Of a DNA stretch of 5,233 nucleotides, positions 1 to 5,149 are shown piece by piece; position 1 is the first letter of the stretch; each line of letters opens with the position of its first letter. The notes beneath the pieces were generated by a model. It did no database searches, had not been told where the DNA came from, and worked only from the letters and a program-made list of their open reading frames with translations. Made by a program: the position numbers and the translations under genes. The DNA is from an uncultured Desulfuromonas sp. (GTDB taxonomy: Bacteria; Desulfobacterota; Desulfuromonadia; Desulfuromonadales; Trichloromonadaceae). The stretch lies in the NCBI GenBank assembly GCA_937982495.1, contig CALJLX010000609.1, forward strand, positions 1 to 5,233, read 5' to 3'.

Positions 1-45
1 CCACCGAGATCTACACTCTTTCCCTACACGACGCTCTTCCGATCT
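1..45. other. Illumina sequencing adapter remnant (not genomic)
   Basis: These 45 bases match the 3' part of the Illumina P5/TruSeq universal adapter, ending in the familiar CTCTTCCGATCT. They join directly to helicase coding sequence at base 46. Read on the minus strand, the adapter adds the artefact peptide GRASCRERV and a stop codon to the helicase. Nothing biological should be annotated here, and the helicase end seen in this record is false. The adapter match is recalled from knowledge of the standard oligonucleotide. Confidence 0.97.
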
Positions 46-1120
46 CCAGCACCCGCTCGATGGCCCGGACCATGGCGGCATCCTCCCGCGTCACCAGGGT
101 GAAGGCGTCGCCGGTACGGGCGGCGCGGCCGGTGCGGCCGATGCGGTGGACGTAGGCCTCGGTGGTGTCGGGGATGTCGTAGTTGATGACGTGGGAAACC
201 TGGCTCACGTCGATCCCCCGGGCGGCGATGTCGGTCGCCACCAGCACCTGGAAGGTGCCGTCGCGGAAACCGTCGAGGGCCTCCTGGCGCCGGTTCTGGG
301 AAAGATTCCCCTGGAGCGAGGCGGCCCGATGGCCAGCCTTGCCCAACTGCTCGCCGAGGCGTTTGGCGCGATGCTTGGTGCGGGTGAAGATCAGCACCGA
401 ACCGGTATCGGTGTGGCGCAGCAGTTCGAGCAGGAGCGGGGTCTTGAGATGCTGCTCCACCGGATAGAGGGCGTGACTGACGGTCACCGCCGGGGCGGTG
501 GTGCCGACCTGAACCGTGACGGGGTCGGTCAGCACTTCCCGGGCCAGGCCGCGAATCTCGTCGGGCATGGTCGCCGAAAAGAGCAGGGTCTGCCGTCGGG
601 CGGGGAGACGCTTGAGAATCTTGCGGATCGCTGGAAAGAAGCCCATGTCGAACATCTGATCCGCCTCGTCAAGCACCAACACCTCCAGGGCGGAGAGATC
701 GATGGTTCCCTGATCGATGTGATCCTGCAGGCGGCCGGGGCAGGCGACGACGATCTCGACCCCTTTTTTCAGCATGGCGAACTGCGGATTGATGCCGACA
801 CCGCCGTAGATGGTCATACCGCGCAGACCGGTGCGAGCGCCGAGGGTGGTGATGTTGTCATGAATCTGCTCGGCCAGTTCTCGGGTCGGGGCGATGACCA
901 GCGCCCGTACCCGGCCGCGCGGCCCGGAAAGCAGCCGGTGGAGAATCGGCAGGGCGAAGGCGGCGGTTTTGCCGGTGCCGGTCTGGGCCAGGCCCATGAC
1001 GTCGCGCCCGGCCATGACCGCCGGAATGGCCTGGGCCTGAATGGGGGTGGGGGTCTGGTAGCCGGCGGCGGCGATGCCTTCGGCGACCTGGGGATGAAAG
1101 GCGAATGTAGTGAAATCCAT
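46..1120 (-). CDS. rhlE: RhlE-type DEAD-box ATP-dependent RNA helicase, 3' end missing
   Basis: This is an ATP-dependent RNA helicase of the DEAD-box family, expected to unwind or remodel RNA duplexes in the cytoplasm (ribosome assembly, RNA decay, cold adaptation). The 358 genuine residues carry the whole two-RecA-domain core. The Q motif ends at Q28 (PTPIQ). Motif I is AQTGTGKT at 45-52, Ia PTRELA at 78-83, II DEAD at 151-154 and III SAT at 182-184. Motif IV is VLIFTR at 242-247, V ATDIAARGID at 295-304, and VI HRIGRTGR at 325-332. The usual TPGR motif reads CPGR (127-130). The start MDFTTF is chosen because AAGGA lies five bases upstream; an in-frame ATG ten codons earlier (1150) has no such site and falls next to the leader terminator's T-tract. 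The gene runs into adapter sequence at base 45, so the variable basic C-terminal tail typical of RhlE is lost. The family is certain. The RhlE assignment rests on overall resemblance, and another DEAD-box subgroup is possible without the tail. Confidence 0.93.
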
Positions 1121-1148
1121 GTATGTCCTTGTGTCTTCCATGCGTTCC

Positions 1149-1180
1149 AAAAAAACAAAAACCCCGGAGGGATTCCAGGG
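1149..1180 (-). terminator. Intrinsic terminator in the helicase 5' leader (possible attenuator)
   Basis: On the minus strand CCCTGG (1180-1175) pairs with CCGGGG (1167-1162) around a 7-nt loop, giving six pairs with one G-U. A tract of five T, one G and seven T (1161-1149) follows. This is a good rho-independent terminator. No minus-strand gene lies upstream whose transcript it could end; the upstream gene, the SDR, points the other way. The hairpin sits 29 bases before the helicase start, inside its own leader. A leader segment at 1208-1202 (TCCCGGA) can pair with 1168-1162 (TCCGGGG) and would break the terminator. The attenuation role is inferred. Confidence 0.6.
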
Positions 1181-1195
1181 CTTACGAGCTTTTCG

Positions 1196-1225
1196 TTGTC
1201 ATCCGGGAACTGCGTTTGATATGGT
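1196..1225 (+). promoter_or_regulatory. Candidate sigma-70 promoter for the SDR gene
   Basis: TTGTCA (1196-1201) and TATGGT (1220-1225) are separated by 18 bases and match the -35 and -10 consensus at five and four of six positions. The predicted start is near 1232, about 74 bases before the SDR start codon. The box overlaps the opposing helicase promoter almost fully. Assigned by eye; other placements are possible. Confidence 0.4.
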
Positions 1226-1227
1226 GC

Positions 1228-1257
1228 ACAGTAGCAGCGATCGGGCGCCGATGTCAA
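1228..1257 (-). promoter_or_regulatory. Candidate sigma-70 promoter for the DEAD-box helicase
   Basis: A perfect -35 box TTGACA (1257-1252) is followed after 18 bases by TACTGT (1233-1228), which keeps the key T, A and final T of the -10 consensus. Transcription would begin near 1221, giving a leader of about 100 nt before the helicase start. The -35 is strong and the -10 only fair. Confidence 0.5.
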
Positions 1258-1305
1258 GCTTATCCCGTAAATTCCCGCTTTTAGCCGACTCGGGAGGATA
1301 AATTC

Positions 1306-2076
1306 ATGACGGATTTCAGCGGCAGGACCATTCTCGTCACCGGCGGTGCCCAGGGCATCGGCCAGGGGATCGTGCGCTACCTGCTGTCCCGTGGAGCCAA
1401 CGTGGTCGCCGCCGATATCGACGGCGAGGCCTGCGCCTTTCTCGAAAGGGAACTGGCATCGCCGCGCCTGCTGACGGTGGTCGCCGACGTCGCCGACGAA
1501 ATCGCGGTGCGCCGCTGCCTCGAAGAGGTCCACCGACGCTTCGGCGGCCTTTCCGGGCTGGTCAACAACGCCGCCCTCGCCCATGCCCATTCCGGCCCCC
1601 TCGAAGCGTTGTCCCTCGAAGACTGGAACCGGGTGCTGGCGGTCAACCTGACCGGCGCCTTCCTCGTCACCCGTGAGGCCCTGCCCCTGTTGCGCGCCGT
1701 CGGCGACGGGGCCGTGGTCAACATCGCCTCGACCCGCGCCCTGCAATCGGAAGCGGAGTGCGAAGCCTACGCCGCGAGCAAGGGCGGACTCGTCGCCCTG
1801 ACCCACGCGATGGCCCTGAGTCTCGGCCCCGAAGTGCGGGTCAACGCCATCTCGCCGGGCTGGATCGAAACCGGCGAGATGCAAAAGCCCTCGGCCCGTC
1901 ACCCGGTCAACCACAGCGACGCCGACCGCGCCCAGCATCCCGTCGGCCGGGTCGGCCTGCCCGAGGACATCGCCGCTCTCGCCGCCTTTCTCCTCGGCCC
2001 CGAAGCGGGCTTCATCACCGGCCAGAACTTTGTCGTTGACGGCGGCATGACCCGCAAGATGATCTACGCCGAGTAA
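1306..2076 (+). CDS. SDR-family NAD(P)-dependent oxidoreductase
   Basis: This is a classical short-chain dehydrogenase/reductase of 256 residues, the normal family length, predicted to be a soluble oxidoreductase acting on an alcohol/carbonyl pair. The cofactor loop TGGAQGIG is at 12-19. Asp37 at the end of the second strand favours NAD(H) over NADP(H). Asp61 contacts the adenine ring in relatives, and the NNAG motif reads NNAA at 87-90. The catalytic tetrad is complete: Asn114, Ser142, Tyr155 and Lys159. A PG motif follows at 184-185, and the C-terminal ITGQNFVVDGG block is typical of the FabG-like, tetramer-forming branch. The start is supported by GGGAGG eight bases upstream. The substrate cannot be read from the sequence; sugar alcohols, hydroxysteroids and acyl chains are all handled by relatives. 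It is transcribed singly, divergent from the helicase, and its last codons overlap the end of the convergent small gene by 13 bases. Confidence 0.92.
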   Translation: MTDFSGRTILVTGGAQGIGQGIVRYLLSRGANVVAADIDGEACAFLERELASPRLLTVVADVADEIAVRRCLEEVHRRFGGLSGLVNNAALAHAHSGPLEALSLEDWNRVLAVNLTGAFLVTREALPLLRAVGDGAVVNIASTRALQSEAECEAYAASKGGLVALTHAMALSLGPEVRVNAISPGWIETGEMQKPSARHPVNHSDADRAQHPVGRVGLPEDIAALAAFLLGPEAGFITGQNFVVDGGMTRKMIYAE

Positions 2077-2267
2077 GACCTCCGCCCCATCCTGCCGCGC
2101 AATGCGTCGCACTCGGCATGCAGGTCCGCCAGGCGCCGCGCCCATTCCCGCTCGTCCCGTCCCGCCGCGGGCTCCGTCGCGACCGTCCCCGTCCGCGACG
2201 GCAGCCACTCCAGCAACCAGCTTTTCGCCACTTTTCCCACCGGTTCCACCATTTTCCAGACTTCCAT
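2064..2267 (-). CDS. Small hypothetical protein (67 residues)
   Basis: I do not recognise this protein. It begins MEVWKMVEPVGK. Residues about 5-24 could form an amphipathic helix rich in Trp and Leu. A Thr/Ala/Pro linker follows, and then a second charged helix at about 37-60 (REWARRLADLHAECDALRGR). There is no signal peptide or clear membrane span, and only one Cys. The case for a real gene is AAGGAG nine bases before the start codon, a plausible promoter just upstream, and its place in a gap with no competing gene. It is convergent with the SDR gene, and their 3' ends overlap by 13 bases. A start at the second Met (residue 6) is possible but has no ribosome site. It could be a regulator or scaffold; no function is claimed. 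Confidence 0.6.
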   Translation of the reverse strand: MEVWKMVEPVGKVAKSWLLEWLPSRTGTVATEPAAGRDEREWARRLADLHAECDALRGRMGRRSYSA

Positions 2268-2283
2268 GCCTTTGATCTCCTTC

Positions 2284-2301
2284 CTTCGAGTTCGGTCGAA
2301 G
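2284..2301. repeat. 18-bp interrupted palindrome in the leader of the small gene
   Basis: CTTCGA (2284-2289) and TCGAAG (2296-2301) form a perfect six-base inverted repeat around six bases. It abuts the candidate -10 box on its downstream side and precedes the ribosome binding site. It could be an operator for a dimeric repressor or a short RNA hairpin at the 5' end of the message. No T-run follows, so it is not a terminator. Confidence 0.5.
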
Positions 2302-2331
2302 ACTATACCCGCACCTTTAATGCCTGGTCAG
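2302..2331 (-). promoter_or_regulatory. Candidate promoter for the 67-residue protein
   Basis: On the minus strand CTGACC (2331-2326) and TATAGT (2307-2302) lie 18 bases apart. The -10 matches five of six consensus bases and the -35 four of six. The predicted transcript starts within the adjacent inverted repeat (2284-2301) and has a leader of about 28 nt carrying AAGGAG. Confidence 0.45.
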
Positions 2332-2470
2332 AGAAACGTTAGAAATTGATGGGAAGGACAGGCAAATCCCCGGGATGAACGACGAAAATCTCGCATCACC
2401 CTAACTCCCCGCAAACAGTCCCGGCCTAGATTACCGTCTCAAATACCTAGCGACGAAAGGAGAATCCACC

Positions 2471-2698
2471 ATGAACAATGCAACCGCCGAGAACCTTTTC
2501 GCCCTCGAAGAGAGTTGCCCATTCTTCGCCCTCTCCCCGGGTGAGGGCAAACCGAGCTGCGCCACCAGCCCCCGGGCCTCATTGCAACTCTGCTACTGCG
2601 AAACGGAAGACTACGACAGCTGCCCGCTCTTTCTCGGGCGCCTTCTGCGCAACAGCCGCCCCAAGTTTCGCGGCGCCCTCGACCTCGTGCACAAGTAG
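2471..2698 (+). CDS. Small cysteine-rich hypothetical protein (75 residues)
   Basis: I do not recognise a named family. The protein is soluble, without signal peptide or membrane span. It has five cysteines, C16, C30, C41, C43 and C51. Two lie in matching contexts, SCPFF (15-19) and SCPLF (50-54), on either side of a CYC pair. This spacing suggests a bound metal (zinc or an iron-sulfur cluster), but no characterised fold is claimed. The C-terminal part (55-75) is basic and could contact nucleic acid or a partner. The start is well supported by AAAGGAG eight bases upstream. The reading frame on the other strand here lacks such a site and is a shadow. The gene has no close partner: 203 bases separate it from the upstream start and 90 from the next gene. 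Confidence 0.72.
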   Translation: MNNATAENLFALEESCPFFALSPGEGKPSCATSPRASLQLCYCETEDYDSCPLFLGRLLRNSRPKFRGALDLVHK

Positions 2699-2717
2699 GC
2701 AAAATCACCCTATTGGC

Positions 2718-2748
2718 TTGCTCTCATCCCCCCCGCCTGTGCTAGTAT
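2718..2748 (+). promoter_or_regulatory. Candidate extended -10 promoter for the DUF3014-V4R-GGDEF operon
   Basis: TAGTAT (2743-2748) is preceded by TGC, giving an extended -10 element that can work with a poor -35. The best -35 is TTGCTC (2718-2723), 19 bases away and weak. The start would be near 2755, leaving a leader of about 34 nt with GGGGGA before the ATG. GCCGATAA at 2750-2757 also matches the sigma-28 -10 box but has no TAAA at the right distance. Confidence 0.35.
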
Positions 2749-2788
2749 GGCCGATAACTAATCCGGTCAACAGCACGGGGGATCCTCC

Positions 2789-3637
2789 ATGAAAAAATCC
2801 ATCCTTCTTCCCGCCGCCCTGCTCGTCGCCCTGCTCGGGGCGATCTTTCTTTTCTTCGCTCCCCGCAAACCCCAGCCGGAAACCGCGGTCGTCGCGCCCG
2901 TCACGGCGCCGGCCGCGGAACCCGCCGCCGCCGAACCCCAGTACCCTCTGACCCCGCCTCCGGAAGCCGCGACGGAACAACCGACGAAACCCCCTGCCGA
3001 CGAAACCGCCCCGCCCCAGGTCGCCGCCACCGAGGATTCGGAAGTCGTCATGGCCCGCCTGCTCGCGCTGCTGCGGGGGCAGGCGCGAAGTGGCGAACTG
3101 CTCATCCTCGACCACTTCATCCCGCGCTTCGTCGTCACCGTCGACAACCTCGCCGGCAAGGATCTGTCGCGCAAGCAACTGCCGGTCAAGGGCGCATCCG
3201 GCCCCTTCCTGGTCCACAACAGCGCCGAGGGGGAAGGGATCCATCCCGACAACGCCCGCCGCTACAGCGCCTTCGTGGCCCTCGCCGAAGCCCTCGACAG
3301 CCGCGAACTGGTCGATCTCTACGTCCGCCTCTATCCCGAATTTCAAAAAGCCTATGAGGATCTCGGCCAGCCCAAGGCCTATTTCAACGACCGCCTGATC
3401 GCCGTCATCGATCACCTGCTGGCGACCCCGGAACCGACGGAACCGATTCGTCTCCACCGCCCCAAAATCCTCTACCAGTTCGCCGACCCCGATCTGGAAG
3501 AACGCGGCGCCGGACAGAAAATCCTGCTGCGTGTCGGCGCCGACAACCGCGCGCGACTTAAGGCCAAGCTGCAAAGCCTGCGCGCCGAACTGCTGACCCG
3601 GGTCATCGCCCCGGCCGTGGAGAAAACGGAACCATGA
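2789..3637 (+). CDS. DUF3014 domain-containing membrane-anchored protein
   Basis: The function of DUF3014 proteins is unknown. Residues 4-24 form one hydrophobic segment after a lysine pair, with no lipobox Cys or clear cleavage site, so the protein is probably anchored in the inner membrane with its bulk in the periplasm. A Pro/Ala/Glu-rich linker spans about 25-82. The conserved domain covers about 85-272 and shows the blocks I associate with the family: RFVVTVDNLA (113-122), LVDLYVRLYPEFQKAYEDLG (174-193), FNDRLIAVIDHLLATPEP (199-216) and FADPDLEE...AGQKILLR (231-248). GGGGGA lies about six bases before the start. It is the first gene of the operon; its stop overlaps the V4R start (ATGA). 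The linker length suggests the domain reaches into the periplasm. The context hints at a link to c-di-GMP signalling, but nothing in the protein itself shows that. Confidence 0.88.
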   Translation: MKKSILLPAALLVALLGAIFLFFAPRKPQPETAVVAPVTAPAAEPAAAEPQYPLTPPPEAATEQPTKPPADETAPPQVAATEDSEVVMARLLALLRGQARSGELLILDHFIPRFVVTVDNLAGKDLSRKQLPVKGASGPFLVHNSAEGEGIHPDNARRYSAFVALAEALDSRELVDLYVRLYPEFQKAYEDLGQPKAYFNDRLIAVIDHLLATPEPTEPIRLHRPKILYQFADPDLEERGAGQKILLRVGADNRARLKAKLQSLRAELLTRVIAPAVEKTEP

Positions 3638-4161
3638 AAATGAACAACGAAGCGCACGGCTACGACTTTCACTGGGACGATCTGGGTGATCCGAAAACCG
3701 GCCGACCCCACCTCGGCGACAGCGTCTCCCTCGCCGTCTACCGGCTTATGGTCTTTACCTTCAAGGACACCCTCTCCAAGGAGTATGGCCTCGAAAAGAC
3801 CAAAGATCTCTTCGTCAAGGCCGGGCATCTTGCCGGGCGCCAGTTCTGCCGCAACCTGCTCGACAAAAGCCTCGATCTCGACGGCTTCATCGCCGCCCTC
3901 AAGCAGAAACTTATCGAAATGAAGATTGGCATTCTGCGCATCGAACAGGCCGACCGCGAGCGCCTGACCTTCACCCTCACCGTCTCCGAGGACCTCGACT
4001 GTTCCGGTCTGCCGGTGCTCGGCGATACCATCTGCGATTACGATGAAGGCTTCATCGCCGGGATTTTCGAGGAATACGTCGGCCGTCCCTTCACCGCCCG
4101 GGAGGTCGACTGCTGGGCCACCGGCGACCGCACCTGCCGCTTCGCGGTCGAGGCGCTCTGA
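3634..4161 (+). CDS. V4R domain-containing protein (4-vinyl reductase / XylR-N type sensor)
   Basis: This is a 175-residue cytosolic protein made almost wholly of a V4R domain, the fold used as the ligand-sensing part of XylR/DmpR/MopR activators and found near BchJ-type proteins. The diagnostic C-terminal half is clear: GFIAGIFEEYVGRP (139-152) and EVDCWATGDRTC (157-168). Cys134, Glu157, Cys160 and Cys168 are spaced 23, 3 and 8 apart, the same spacing as the zinc ligands I recall for MopR (C155, E178, C181, C189). A structural zinc site is therefore likely. Cys72 and Cys123 are additional. There is no AAA+ or DNA-binding part, so output must pass to a partner. The start overlaps the DUF3014 stop (ATGA); a second ATG two codons later is equally possible. 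Its stop overlaps the cyclase start (TGATG), pointing to translational coupling and a shared task. The ligand is not known. Confidence 0.9.
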   Translation: MKMNNEAHGYDFHWDDLGDPKTGRPHLGDSVSLAVYRLMVFTFKDTLSKEYGLEKTKDLFVKAGHLAGRQFCRNLLDKSLDLDGFIAALKQKLIEMKIGILRIEQADRERLTFTLTVSEDLDCSGLPVLGDTICDYDEGFIAGIFEEYVGRPFTAREVDCWATGDRTCRFAVEAL

Positions 4162-5084
4162 TGGAAAACCAGGCCCTGGCGATGCTGCGCCGCCTCGACG
4201 AGACCCTGACCCGCGCCCTGAGCAAAGGGCTGCCCCGGGAAGGTCTGTACGGAACCTTCGCGGTCGATGCCCCGGAAGATCCGGAACTGGCCGGCATCGG
4301 CGAACGCCTGGCCCGCTTCCTGGCCATGCTCGACGAGGCCCAGCGCTACGCCGTCCGCCTGGCCGACGGCGATCTCTCGGCGACGACCGCCCGCGACAAC
4401 ATCCTGGCCATGCCCCTGAAGGCATTGCAGGCCGACCTCAAGCACCTCCTCTGGCAGACCGAACAAGTCGCCGCCGGGGATCTCAATCAGCAGGTTCATT
4501 TCCTCGGCGACTTCTCCGCTGCCTTCAACGGCATGATCCTCGCTTTACGGGAAAAACGACGCCTCGAAGAGCAGCTGCACACGGTCAACCAGATTCTCGA
4601 AAAACAGGCCTCCACCGACGTCCTCACCGGCCTCTTCAACCGGCTCAAACTCGGCAGCCTGCTCGACGCCGAAATTACCCGGGCGCAGCGCTACGCCACT
4701 CCCCTCGCCGTCATCCTCCTCGACATCGACCACTTCAAACGGATCAACGACACCCGCGGCCATCAGGTCGGCGACGACGTCCTGCGCGAGCTGGCCCAGC
4801 GCCTGGCCTCCAGCCTGCGCGCCTGCGACGCCGTCGCCCGCTGGGGCGGGGAAGAATTCCTCGTCATGCTCCCCAACTCGCCCCTGCAAGCCGGACGTGA
4901 GTGCGCGGAAAAGCTGCGCGCCGCCGTCGCTGAATTCCCCTTCGCCGCCATCCCCCGGGTCACCGCCAGCCTCGGCGTCGCCGAACGGCAAAAAGGGGAA
5001 CAGCGCGACAGCCTCATCGGCCGCGCCGACCAAGCCCTATACCGGGCCAAGGACAACGGCCGCGACCGGGTCGAATGCGCCTAG
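4161..5084 (+). CDS. GGDEF diguanylate cyclase, soluble, with intact I-site
   Basis: The protein makes cyclic di-GMP from two GTP. The GGDEF domain spans about 150-304. Metal-binding Asp188 lies in LLDIDHFK, guanine and ribose contacts fall at Asn196 and Asp205, and the signature is GGEEF (229-233), so it should be active. The inhibitory site RACD (220-223) lies exactly five residues before GGEEF, so product inhibition is expected. The N-terminal 150 residues have no membrane span. Residues about 60-130 hold two A-x-GDL elements (LADGDLS at 67-73, VAAGDLN at 103-109) that resemble HAMP signalling helices, followed by a charged helix at 129-150 leading into the catalytic domain. There is no PAS, GAF or REC input domain, so the signal probably comes from another protein, most simply the V4R protein one base upstream. 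No terminator is visible after the stop. Confidence 0.93.
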   Translation: MENQALAMLRRLDETLTRALSKGLPREGLYGTFAVDAPEDPELAGIGERLARFLAMLDEAQRYAVRLADGDLSATTARDNILAMPLKALQADLKHLLWQTEQVAAGDLNQQVHFLGDFSAAFNGMILALREKRRLEEQLHTVNQILEKQASTDVLTGLFNRLKLGSLLDAEITRAQRYATPLAVILLDIDHFKRINDTRGHQVGDDVLRELAQRLASSLRACDAVARWGGEEFLVMLPNSPLQAGRECAEKLRAAVAEFPFAAIPRVTASLGVAERQKGEQRDSLIGRADQALYRAKDNGRDRVECA

Positions 5085-5103
5085 CCCAAGGTGTTGCCCA
5101 AGG

Positions 5104-5132
5104 TTGTCTTTCGCGGATGAATATGCTACCTT
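5104..5132 (+). promoter_or_regulatory. Candidate promoter for selC
   Basis: TTGTCT (5104-5109) and TACCTT (5127-5132) are 17 bases apart, and TGC directly before the -10 makes it an extended element. The start would fall near 5139, leaving a leader of about 11 nt before the tRNA, as is common for tRNA genes. Confidence 0.5.
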
Positions 5133-5149
5133 CGCTCATCTTCCCGCAT

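Noticed and set aside
146..1219. Long plus-strand open frame of 357 codons opposite the helicase
   Set aside because: It is the antisense shadow of a GC-rich gene. The minus-strand frame carries all DEAD-box motifs, and the shadow shows only Gly-rich low-complexity sequence.
1110..1301. 63-codon plus-strand frame in the divergent control region
   Set aside because: It crosses the helicase start, leader terminator and both promoters, has no ribosome site, and shows no recognisable protein features.
2118..2342. 74-codon plus-strand frame downstream of the SDR gene
   Set aside because: No ribosome site, Arg/Pro/Phe-rich composition, and it is antisense to the better supported 67-residue gene and its promoter.
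2366..2376. Short palindrome ATCCC-C-GGGAT as an operator
   Set aside because: Only five-base arms in GC-rich DNA, and no recognised promoter lies next to it.
2375..2404. Nine-codon frame MNDENLASP that could be a leader peptide ahead of the cysteine-rich gene
   Set aside because: No convincing ribosome site, no run of regulatory codons and no following terminator hairpin, so chance is the simpler explanation.
2439..2708. 89-codon minus-strand frame opposite the cysteine-rich protein
   Set aside because: No ribosome binding site precedes it, and the composition is of the Arg/Gly-rich shadow type. The plus-strand frame has AAAGGAG at correct spacing.
4043..4900. 285-codon plus-strand frame across the V4R-cyclase junction
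   Set aside because: It is an Arg/Pro-rich out-of-frame shadow; the real frames hold the V4R and GGEEF motifs.
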